A stretch of 11,738 nt of DNA from Streptomyces sp. NRRL S-118 (GTDB taxonomy: Bacteria; Actinomycetota; Actinomycetes; Streptomycetales; Streptomycetaceae), in contig NZ_KL591045.1 in the NCBI RefSeq assembly GCF_000716335.1, positions 1 to 11,738 of the forward strand, read 5' to 3'. The notes under the pieces are model-generated. The model saw only the letters and a program-made list of their open reading frames with translations. It was not told the origin of the DNA and made no database searches. Below, piece after piece: positions 1-5,802 of this stretch (positions are counted from its first letter, which is position 1; each line of letters begins with the position of its first letter). The position numbers and the translations under genes are program-made.

Positions 1-50
1 GCACCCACCAAGGTCAGGACCAGCGACACGATGATCGCGGCGAGTTGCAT
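1..50 (-). CDS. N-terminus of a membrane protein, possibly a heterodisulfide-reductase-like Fe-S protein (partial)
   Basis: Only the first 16 complete codons are in the window; they read MQLAAIIVSLVLTLVG, the start of a hydrophobic membrane segment. The ATG at 50-48 is preceded by GAGGAG seven bases upstream, a strong ribosome binding site, and a stop (TAG) lies directly before the ATG, so this start is well supported. From memory, a conserved Streptomyces family of membrane-anchored (Fe-S)-binding proteins related to heterodisulfide reductase begins very much like this. That is a resemblance over 16 residues only and not a firm identification. The gene is in the same direction as the cluster but 183 bases beyond the SARP stop, with its own putative promoter and operator, and is more likely a resident housekeeping gene than part of the pathway. 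Confidence 0.55.
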   Translation of the reverse strand, partial: MQLAAIIVSLVLTLVG

Positions 51-90
51 CTAGGGACTCCTCGAGCCGGCAAGGGCGGGGATGCCAAAA

Positions 91-110
91 ATACTAAGCG
101 GTAACTTACC
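91..110 (-). promoter_or_regulatory. Putative promoter -10 with overlapping operator ahead of the membrane-protein gene
   Basis: On the plus strand this AT-rich island contains two overlapping dyads: GGTAA-C-TTACC (100-110, perfect arms) and TAAG-six bases-CTTA (95-108). Read on the minus strand, TAGTAT (96-91) could be a -10 hexamer about 40 bases before the ATG at 50, though no good -35 is visible. TAAG/CTTA dyads of this size are typical of TetR-type operators. A repressor bound here would cover the -10. The regulator is unknown. Confidence 0.4.
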
Positions 111-233
111 CATCAGGCACCGACGTTACCCAAGATTGCCCCGCCTCCCCCAGCGCGCGGAGAGTGATCTGCGTCGCCCGGAGCGGGCCGTGGGACACCA
201 GGAACGCCCGGTGCCCGGCGGCGGCGCGTCCCG

Positions 234-1067
234 CTATCGCGACAGGGTGGGGGCGGGGCCGCTCAGCAGCGCGGCGTCGACCCGCAGGATCCGCAAGTAC
301 AGCTCCTGGAGGGGCTGTCCCGGGTCGACTCCCATGTTCTCGGCCAGCGTCTGACGCAGCCTCATGTAGGCGGCCAGGGCTTCGGCCTGCTTGCCCGAGC
401 GGTAGAGGGCGAGCATCAACTGGAGCCAGTGCGGCTCGTGCAGCGGGTTGGCGGTGGTCAGCGACCGCAGCTCGCCGAGCAGTTCGCGGTGCTGCCCCAG
501 GGCCAGATCGGCGTCGATGCGCGCCTGGACGGCCTCCGACCGCAGGCTCTCCAGCTCGGTGACGTGCTGCACCACCGCCGAGGAGGTACCGGCGTCGGCG
601 TACGGATCCCCGCGCCAGTGTGCCAGCGCCCGGGTGAGGCACCGCGACGCGAGGCGGGGCCGGTTGGCGGCCAGCGCGTCCTTGCCCTCCCACACCAGGC
701 GCTCCGCCCGTACGGAGTCGAGGTGGTCCGCGGGGATGTCGAGGACGTACCCGGAGGGCCGGGTCAGCAGCCACCGCCCCTCGGAGTCGCCGAGCACCCG
801 CCTCAGACGCAGGACGGCCACGGCCACCGCCTTGCGCTCGGTGGAGGGCTGACTCTCGGCCCACACCTCCTTGAGGATGTGCTCGGTCGTCATGACCTTC
901 CCCAGCCGCGCGGTCAGCGCGCCCAGTAATGCACGGATGCGAATACCGCCCACCGACACCCCGCGCTCGAAACACCCGGCGGGATGGACCTCCAAAGGAC
1001 CGAGTATTCCGATTTGCGGAGCGCAACCCGGGCTTAACCCGACCATCTGCTCGGACGACGTGAGCAC
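234..1067 (-). CDS. SARP-family pathway-specific transcriptional activator with two TTA codons
   Basis: This 277-residue protein is a small SARP (Streptomyces antibiotic regulatory protein). An N-terminal OmpR-type winged-helix DNA-binding domain spans roughly residues 18-112 (IGILGPLEV, then GIRIRALLGALTARLGKVMT and a recognition-helix region ending LRLRRVLG). A bacterial transcriptional activation domain follows at about 118-265 (AERLVWEGKDAL, LHEPHWLQLMLALYRSGKQA, LRQTLAENMGVDPG). There is no ATPase or TPR extension, so it is in the size class of ActII-ORF4 and DnrI. The GTG at 1067 is chosen because AAGGGGG lies four bases upstream and an in-frame TGA directly precedes it; Met8 is a weaker alternative. 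Leu11 (1035-1037) and Leu47 (927-929) are both TTA, the rare codon read by the bldA tRNA. Family members bind direct repeats upstream of biosynthetic promoters and recruit RNA polymerase, so it probably activates the neighbouring PKS and tailoring genes. Confidence 0.92.
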   Translation of the reverse strand: MLTSSEQMVGLSPGCAPQIGILGPLEVHPAGCFERGVSVGGIRIRALLGALTARLGKVMTTEHILKEVWAESQPSTERKAVAVAVLRLRRVLGDSEGRWLLTRPSGYVLDIPADHLDSVRAERLVWEGKDALAANRPRLASRCLTRALAHWRGDPYADAGTSSAVVQHVTELESLRSEAVQARIDADLALGQHRELLGELRSLTTANPLHEPHWLQLMLALYRSGKQAEALAAYMRLRQTLAENMGVDPGQPLQELYLRILRVDAALLSGPAPTLSR

Positions 1068-1084
1068 TCATCCCCCTTGAGGTC

Positions 1085-1120
1085 TCAGAAATTATGGCGG
1101 GACACAAGGTGGTCCTTGAA
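1085..1120 (-). promoter_or_regulatory. Putative SARP promoter with internal palindrome
   Basis: On the minus strand a -10-like CATAAT (1096-1091) is preceded, 18 bases upstream, by TTCAAG (1120-1115), a weak -35. The palindrome CAAGG-TGGT-CCTTG (1105-1118) overlaps the -35 and the spacer, where a repressor would block polymerase. Transcription would begin near 1084, giving a leader of about 17 bases containing the AAGGGGG ribosome binding site. Confidence 0.4.
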
Positions 1121-1171
1121 CGTACCCGCTCGAACACCGGCAGTGATCATGATGCCACCGATATCGAGCCA

Positions 1172-1199
1172 TGCGATGTGCGATGCATCACTCATCACG
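1172..1199. promoter_or_regulatory. Four-heptamer mirrored repeat upstream of the SARP gene
   Basis: Two head-to-tail copies of TGCGATG (1172-1178 and 1179-1185) are followed at once by two near-copies in reverse complement, CATCACT (1186-1192) and CATCACG (1193-1199). The right half matches the reverse complement of the left at 10 of 14 positions. The element lies about 50-75 bases upstream of the putative SARP -35 and about 100 bases downstream of the preceding gene's stop. This is the geometry of a cooperative dimer-of-dimers operator; the protein that binds it is unknown. Confidence 0.4.
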
Positions 1200-1210
1200 T
1201 GAGCGGGATC

Positions 1211-1256
1211 GGCGGACCGCCGCCATGATTCACGCCATATTGTGCGGTCCGCCGCC
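1211..1256. repeat. Paired GCGGWCCGC palindromes, 32 bases apart
   Basis: GCGGACCGC (1212-1220) and GCGGTCCGC (1244-1252) are each palindromic around a central A/T, and they are reverse complements of each other. The first extends to GGCGGACCGCC (1211-1221). With the following CGCC they also form a 13-base direct repeat (1212-1224 and 1244-1256) with one mismatch, repeating every 32 bases, about three helical turns. The pair could act as a two-site operator, or as a weak terminator (9-bp stem, 23-base loop) for the hydrolase gene that ends at 1300. Confidence 0.4.
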
Positions 1257-1299
1257 TTCGATGTTTACCGCGGGAGAAAGGAGGGAAAAGCGCCGCGTC

Positions 1300-2427
1300 T
1301 CAGCGCGCCAGGCAGGCGTCCAGCACCAGGTCGCTCACCTCGCGCAGTCGCCCGATGCCCGCCCCGAACTCCGGCTGAATGTTGGACAGATACGCGAAGA
1401 CCAGCTCACGGGATGGATCGGCCCACACCACGCTGGAGGTCGTGCCCGCGTGGCCGAAGGTGCCGCGGTCGCTCTTCCCGCCCATCACGCCGGACAGGTC
1501 CCGCGGATCCGCTCCCGGCCCGCCCAGCATGAATCCATGCGCCCATCTCACCGGGCGCTTCAGGGACGCGTCGGTTTCACCGTCGTTGGACGGCCTCCTG
1601 GCCTCCGCAACGCTTTCGGGGCGCAATATGCGGATTCCGTCGAGCGTGCCTCCCTCCAAAAGCATCTGGTAAAAGCGCGCCAGTTGTGCCGCGGTGCCCG
1701 AAACACCGGCGGAGGGAATCACCGCCTGGCGGTAGCTGCGGCGGTTGCTCATCCACTGGTTCGGCCACTCCGACGGGTGGTCGGCGCGGGCGGGTACGTG
1801 GCGGCCCCAGGCCTCGTCGGGCAATCCTGGATGCAAATCGTCCAGCCCCAGGGGCGCGAACAGTTCGGTCGTCAGGACATCGCGGAACGTCCGTCCCGTG
1901 ACGCGTTGCACGAGTTCACCGAGGATGAAGCCGTAGCTCATGAAGTGGTAGGCGGCGACCTCGCCGCCCGCCCAGCGGGGCCGGGCCTCCTCGAGGTCGC
2001 GCACCGAGCGCTGCCAGTCGGTGGCGGTCCGCATGGTGCGCACCATGCCCCGGCCGGCCGGGACACCGGCCCGGTGCTGCAGGACGTGGCGGACGGTCAC
2101 GTCGCCCTTGCCGTGCCGGCCGAACTCCGGCCAGTGGGCGGCCACCGGCTCGTCCAGCCCGATCAGGCCCCGCTCGGCGAGCAGGTGCACGGTGAGGGCG
2201 GCGAAGGGCTTCGTGGCCGCGTACAGGAGGAACAGCGAGTCGGGCGCGCAGCCGAACGAGCGGTCGAGGACGGTGACGCCCCGCCTCAGGACGCACACCT
2301 GCGCCGCGCCGCCCCTCGACTGCACCACCTCGGTCAGCCGCTCGAGGACGGCGGGGTCCATGTCCAGGTCCTCGGGGCTGTGTTCGCGGTCGTGGTTGCG
2401 GTCGTCGCGGTCGTCGATGGTGTTCAC
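1300..2427 (-). CDS. Serine-hydrolase (class C beta-lactamase fold) protein lacking the SxxK serine
   Basis: This 375-residue protein has the layout of the beta-lactamase/CubicO-type serine hydrolases (esterases, D-aminopeptidases and transesterases such as LovD). Family landmarks seen are LFLLYAATKPF (65-75), the WPEFGRHGKGDVTVRHVLQHRAG-type stretch (99-121), YHFMSYGFILGE (160-171), which matches the YHxxTYGxxxGE subfamily motif, and GTFGHAG (322-328), the HxG counterpart of KTG. Lys73 of SxxK is kept, but the nucleophile position is Ala70 (codon GCG at 2220-2218), one base from TCG. Unless another residue takes over, the protein should be hydrolytically inactive. The GTG at 2427 has AAGGTGAG nine bases upstream. 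The N-terminus before Met23 is hydrophilic with repeated DDR units. There is no signal peptide, so it is probably cytoplasmic. It follows the P450 pair by 67 bases and is probably co-transcribed; its role in the pathway is unknown. Confidence 0.85.
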   Translation of the reverse strand: MNTIDDRDDRNHDREHSPEDLDMDPAVLERLTEVVQSRGGAAQVCVLRRGVTVLDRSFGCAPDSLFLLYAATKPFAALTVHLLAERGLIGLDEPVAAHWPEFGRHGKGDVTVRHVLQHRAGVPAGRGMVRTMRTATDWQRSVRDLEEARPRWAGGEVAAYHFMSYGFILGELVQRVTGRTFRDVLTTELFAPLGLDDLHPGLPDEAWGRHVPARADHPSEWPNQWMSNRRSYRQAVIPSAGVSGTAAQLARFYQMLLEGGTLDGIRILRPESVAEARRPSNDGETDASLKRPVRWAHGFMLGGPGADPRDLSGVMGGKSDRGTFGHAGTTSSVVWADPSRELVFAYLSNIQPEFGAGIGRLREVSDLVLDACLAR

Positions 2428-2494
2428 GTGCGATCGCTCACCTTCGTTCGCTGGGTACGGGCAACGGTGGGGCCGCCGGCGGCCGGGCGCGTCC

Positions 2495-3727
2495 TCACCA
2501 GGTGACCGGCATGGTGTGCAGGCCGCGGACCATGAGCCCCGCCTTCCACGAGAGGTTCTCCTCGGGCACGGCCGGCCGCAGGCCGGGGTACCGGCGCAGC
2601 AGTGTCGTCAGTGCGATCTGCAGTTCCGCGCGGGCCAGCTGGGAGCCGAGGCAGTGATGCGGCCCGGCGCCGAAACCCAGGTGCGGATTCGGCCGCCGTG
2701 TCAGGTCCAGCTCGTCGGGGCGGCTGAACACCTCGGGGTCGCGGTTGCCCGCGCCCATCGACGGCACCACGGTCTCCCCCGCCCTGACGAGCACTCCCCC
2801 GAGTTCGACGTCCTCGGCGGCGGTACGGGGGAACCCGTCGACCGTTCCGATGGGCACGAAGCGCAGCAGTTCCTCGACGGCGTCGGGGATCAGGCCGTGG
2901 TCCGCCCTGAGCCGCTCCAGCAACTCGGGCCGGCGGAAGAGGGTGTAGACGAAGTTCGGGATCTGGCTCGCCGAGGTCTCGTAACCGGCGATGAGGATGG
3001 CTTCGGCGAGCCGCACCAGTTCGCCCTCGGTCAGCCGGTCCTCCTCGTCGCGCGCGGTGACCAGGGCACCGATCAGGTCGTCGGTGGGTCGCACCCGCCG
3101 CTGGGCGACGAGCCCGCCGAGGTAGTCGTGCATCTGCATCATGTAGTCGCGCACCTGGGCGGGGGTGTGCGCGGTGGTCGTCAGCAGGGCGTCGGACCAG
3201 GTGCAGAACCGCTTGCGGTCCTCGGGCGGCACGCCGAGCAGCTCGCAGATCATGGCAACGGCGAACGGCAGGGAGAAGTCCTCGACCAGGTCGGCGGGCG
3301 GGCCGATCTCCTCCATGGCGTCGAGCAGCCCGTCGGCGGTGCGCTGGATCAGCGGCCGCATCTCCTCCACGCGGCGCGGCGTGAAGACCTTGCCCACCAG
3401 CCGGCGCAACCGGGCGTGGTCGGGGCCCTCGACGCTCAGCACCGCGTCCGGCGGCGGCTGGTGCGGCAGGAACCGGGGGGCGCCGGGCGCGACGGCGAGC
3501 GCCCGGGAGAACCTCCGGTCGGTGAAGACCTTCCGTACGTCCTGGTAGCGGGTGGCCAGCCACGCCTCGCCCCCGTAGGGCAGGGTGACGCGCTGGAGCG
3601 GCTGTTCGCGGCGCAGCGGCTCCCAGTACGGGTCCGGCTCCAGCCGGTCGGGGGCGTGGAAGGGGTACGCGGGTGCCTCACCGGCTGCGAAGGGGCAGCC
3701 GCGCCCGCTAGCCTCGGTACCGGTCAC
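2495..3727 (-). CDS. Cytochrome P450 (second of a coupled pair)
   Basis: This 410-residue soluble bacterial P450 has all hallmark motifs. The I-helix oxygen-activation motif AGYETS is at 247-252, the K-helix ExxR is Glu286-Arg289, and the heme loop FGAGPHHCLG (352-361) carries the thiolate ligand Cys359. No membrane anchor is present, so it needs a ferredoxin and reductase supplied from elsewhere; none is encoded in the window. The GTG start overlaps the stop of the upstream P450 as GTGA, and no convincing ribosome binding site precedes it, so translational coupling is likely. By context it hydroxylates, epoxidises or otherwise oxidises the polyketide or an intermediate. The subfamily and the oxidised carbon cannot be told from sequence alone, although the overall look, including the ending MPVTW, is that of the actinomycete secondary-metabolism P450s (CYP105/107-like). 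Confidence 0.95.
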   Translation of the reverse strand: MTGTEASGRGCPFAAGEAPAYPFHAPDRLEPDPYWEPLRREQPLQRVTLPYGGEAWLATRYQDVRKVFTDRRFSRALAVAPGAPRFLPHQPPPDAVLSVEGPDHARLRRLVGKVFTPRRVEEMRPLIQRTADGLLDAMEEIGPPADLVEDFSLPFAVAMICELLGVPPEDRKRFCTWSDALLTTTAHTPAQVRDYMMQMHDYLGGLVAQRRVRPTDDLIGALVTARDEEDRLTEGELVRLAEAILIAGYETSASQIPNFVYTLFRRPELLERLRADHGLIPDAVEELLRFVPIGTVDGFPRTAAEDVELGGVLVRAGETVVPSMGAGNRDPEVFSRPDELDLTRRPNPHLGFGAGPHHCLGSQLARAELQIALTTLLRRYPGLRPAVPEENLSWKAGLMVRGLHTMPVTW

Positions 3728-4947
3728 CGGGCTTCGTCCCAGGTCACCGGGAGGTTGTAGACCCCGTACACGATCTGGTCGTCACGCCACCGGATGTCCT
3801 GAGGCGGTGCCGCCATGCGCAGGGTCGGGAAGCGCGTGACGAGGCCGCGCCATGCCGAGCGCATCTCCACCCGGGCCAGCTCCATGCCCAGGCAGAGGTG
3901 GATGCCGTGGCCGAAGGCGAGGTGCGGGTTGTGCTCGCGCGTGATGTCGAGGCGGTCGGGGTCGGGGAAGACCTCCGGGTCGCGGTTGGCGGCCGGCAGC
4001 GACGCCAGGACCGCCTCGCCCGCCTTCACGGGGTGGCCGCCGATCTCCATGTCCTCGGTGACACCGCGCGGCAGGCCCTGCTGCACGATGGTCTGGTGGC
4101 GCAGAAGTTCCTCGACCGCCTGGTCGATGAGGCCGATGTCGTCCCGCAGCAGGGCCCACTGGTCCGGGTTCTGCAGCAGGGTGTAGGTGCCGACGCCCAG
4201 CATGTTGGCGGAGGTCTCGTGCCCCGCGATCAGCATCAGCACGCCGATCCCGGCGATCTCCAGGTCGGTCAGCGCGGGGTTGGCGTCGGGGTCGTGGGCG
4301 AGGTGGCTCAGCAGGTCCTCGCCCGGGTTCTTCCGCTTGTCGGCGGCCAGGTTCATCATGAACTCGTTCATCCGCGCGCCGGTGGCGCCGAGTTCCTCCG
4401 GGGAGGCGTCCAGGGCCTGGAGCCGCAGGACCATGTCCATGAAGTCGGCCCGGTCCTCGTACCGCACGCCCATCAGCTCGCAGATGACGTACAGCGGGAT
4501 CGGCAGCGCGAAGCTCTGGACGAGGTCCACGGGGCCGCCCTGGGCCTCCATGGCGTCCAGCGCGTCGGTCACGATCTGGTCGACCCGCGGCTGGAGCTTG
4601 CGGATGGCCCGCATGGTGAACCACTTGGTCAGCAGGCGGCGGTAGCGGGTGTGGTCCGGCGGATCCATGAAGATCAGGAAGCCGGGCAGGTACACCTCGG
4701 CCTTCATCTCCGGCGCGAGGTTCCGCCACGGCTGCGGGGCCTTGGCCGGGTGGGAGCTGACGCGGGGGTCGGCCAGCGCGGCGCGGACGTCGGCGTGGCG
4801 GGTGAGCAGCCACCCCTCGGAGTCGTCGGCGAAACGCATCCGGCTGACGGGGTCGGCGTGCCGCCGCTCTTCCAGCTCGGGCGGCGGGGAGAAGGGGCAA
4901 CTGCGCTCTCGGGGCAGCGTCGGCGGGCGCTGCTCGGTCTCGGACAC
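3724..4947 (-). CDS. Cytochrome P450 (first of a coupled pair)
   Basis: This 407-residue soluble P450 carries AGHETS (241-246) in the I-helix, ExxR as Glu280-Arg283, and the heme loop FGHGIHLCLG (345-354) with ligand Cys352. The GTG at 4947 has a strong AGGAGG seven bases upstream, so this gene is well translated and probably drives translation of the second P450 through the four-base overlap. It lies 56 bases after the SnoaL-like gene. Although adjacent and alike in length, the two P450s differ clearly in the N-terminal third and in the region before the I-helix, so they are not a recent duplication and probably oxidise different positions or act in sequence. The substrate is inferred to be the released polyketide or an intermediate. 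Confidence 0.95.
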   Translation of the reverse strand: MSETEQRPPTLPRERSCPFSPPPELEERRHADPVSRMRFADDSEGWLLTRHADVRAALADPRVSSHPAKAPQPWRNLAPEMKAEVYLPGFLIFMDPPDHTRYRRLLTKWFTMRAIRKLQPRVDQIVTDALDAMEAQGGPVDLVQSFALPIPLYVICELMGVRYEDRADFMDMVLRLQALDASPEELGATGARMNEFMMNLAADKRKNPGEDLLSHLAHDPDANPALTDLEIAGIGVLMLIAGHETSANMLGVGTYTLLQNPDQWALLRDDIGLIDQAVEELLRHQTIVQQGLPRGVTEDMEIGGHPVKAGEAVLASLPAANRDPEVFPDPDRLDITREHNPHLAFGHGIHLCLGMELARVEMRSAWRGLVTRFPTLRMAAPPQDIRWRDDQIVYGVYNLPVTWDEAR

Positions 4948-5003
4948 GGTGGTGCCTCCTGGGATCGGGGTGGGGAGTCGACGGCGGCCGGGGGCGGGCC
5001 GTG

Positions 5004-5534
5004 TCAGAGGGTGGGGGCCTCGGGGCCGCGCAGCGGCAGCACCTGGTAACTGGCGTCGTCGCCGTCACGCCGGCCGGCGTTGAAGCCCGCCTGCGCCTCG
5101 GCCGGGTCGAGCGGTACCTCGTGCGCGAGGCTCCAGTCGTTCAGGACGAGCCGGCGGGCGATCCTCCAGACGCCGTCGCGCCGCTCGAACCGGTCGACGT
5201 ACCGGCCGGCGAACTGCTCGACCCGCTTGGTGCCGTCGTTCTCGCGGTAGTGGTAGGCGATGCAGTAGCTCTCCACGCCCGCGGCGTCCCCGTCGATCTC
5301 GATGGTGGTGCCGTGCAGGGTGTGCAGGGTGCCGCTGTAGGTGTCGCGGAGCAGCGGGACGATCTGCTTGACGAAATCGTGGGCGTTGCCACGGATGACG
5401 CCGCGGTCGTCGTGGGCGTCGTCGTGGTAGGCGGACTTGACCAGTTCCTCGTCGAGGCGGTCCAGGCCGCGGCAGTAGCGCTGCAGCACGGCTCGGATCT
5501 CGCGCTCGCTCCAGAGGATGTCGAGCTGGTCCAT
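5004..5534 (-). CDS. SnoaL/NTF2-like protein, putative cyclase or dehydratase
   Basis: This 176-residue protein fits the SnoaL-like (NTF2 fold) superfamily: an N-terminal helical part (EREIRAVLQRYCRGLDRLDEE, interrupted here by normal family variation), then strands around HTLHGTTIEIDGD (71-83) and VEQFAGRYVDRFERRDGVWRI (about 105-125). Asp25 and His71 sit where this superfamily (scytalone dehydratase, LinA) keeps a catalytic Asp-His pair; this is judged by motif, not by alignment. Members in polyketide pathways act as cyclases, dehydratases or epoxide-opening enzymes, and others have unrelated roles. The ATG at 5534 is preferred because AAGGAG lies five bases upstream and the fold begins there; the frame stays open to 5633 but that extension is Arg/Glu-rich and unlike the family. 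It appears to head the operon with the two P450s, and may work directly before or after them. Confidence 0.82.
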   Translation of the reverse strand: MDQLDILWSEREIRAVLQRYCRGLDRLDEELVKSAYHDDAHDDRGVIRGNAHDFVKQIVPLLRDTYSGTLHTLHGTTIEIDGDAAGVESYCIAYHYRENDGTKRVEQFAGRYVDRFERRDGVWRIARRLVLNDWSLAHEVPLDPAEAQAGFNAGRRDGDDASYQVLPLRGPEAPTL

Positions 5535-5609
5535 GGGGTCTCCTTCGGTGGGTCGCCGCGTTCCTCTGCGGTCTTCTCCGCGGAATCGGCGGGGTTCTTC
5601 AGAGGCTTT

Positions 5610-5623
5610 TCGAGAGCTCTCGA
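5610..5623. promoter_or_regulatory. 14-bp perfect palindrome with two TCGAG half-sites
   Basis: TCGAGAGCTCTCGA is a perfect 14-bp dyad centred 80 bases upstream of the ATG of the SnoaL-like gene. On the plus strand it and its flank contain TCGAG at 5610 and again at 5620, a ten-base period. SARP proteins such as DnrI are described as binding TCGAG-type heptamers repeated about once per helical turn, so this is the best candidate for a SARP binding site in the window. No clear -10 was found next to it. Confidence 0.4.
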
Positions 5624-5757
5624 GTGGTGTCACGGGGCTGTTTCCGCGGGCATTTCCCCGGCTTTCCCGTGTGCCCGGTTCCCGGACAGGGAGGGGCCTT
5701 TGGGGAAAGGCAGGCGGACGCCGCCCGGAATACGGTTCGGGTCGTGACTCGGAGAGT

Positions 5758-5799
5758 GTCCCGGGGCCGGCGCCGGCGGGGCGTCGAATCTTCCGGGAC
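5758..5799. terminator. Possible nested hairpin terminator downstream of the CCR gene
   Basis: Outer arms GTCCCGG (5758-5764) and CCGGGAC (5793-5799) enclose the perfect 12-bp palindrome GCCGGCGCCGGC (5766-5777). The structure starts just after the CCR stop codon at 5803-5805 in the direction of transcription. There is no T-run, which is common for Streptomyces terminators but leaves the call uncertain. Confidence 0.35.
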
Positions 5800-5802
5800 T
5801 TC

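Noticed and set aside
61..66. TCGAG near the membrane-protein gene as a SARP site
   Set aside because: It is a single copy without a repeat partner and overlaps the ribosome binding site of a gene that is probably not in the cluster.
176..188. GCCCG-GAG-CGGGC as the SARP terminator
   Set aside because: The stem is only five bp, no T-run follows, and such hairpins are frequent in GC-rich DNA.
1044..1046. Met8 as the start of the SARP
   Set aside because: No convincing ribosome binding site precedes it, whereas the GTG at 1067 has AAGGGGG. Either start retains both TTA codons.
106..1137. A 343-residue frame on the minus strand overlapping the SARP gene
   Set aside because: It is out of frame with the SARP gene, rich in Arg, Pro and Gly, and lacks family motifs, whereas the other frame gives clear winged-helix and activation domains.
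1171..3760. Plus-strand open frames covering 1171-2505 and 2021-3760
   Set aside because: They are antisense to the hydrolase-like protein and P450 genes and show no protein motifs.
3724..4947. The two P450s as a recent tandem duplication
   Set aside because: Away from the universal heme, ExxR and I-helix motifs the proteins differ throughout, so they are separate family members.
5535..5633. N-terminal extension of the SnoaL-like protein to an upstream start at 5633
   Set aside because: The extension is Arg/Glu-rich and not family-like, while the ATG at 5534 has AAGGAG at good spacing. The region is better read as a control region.
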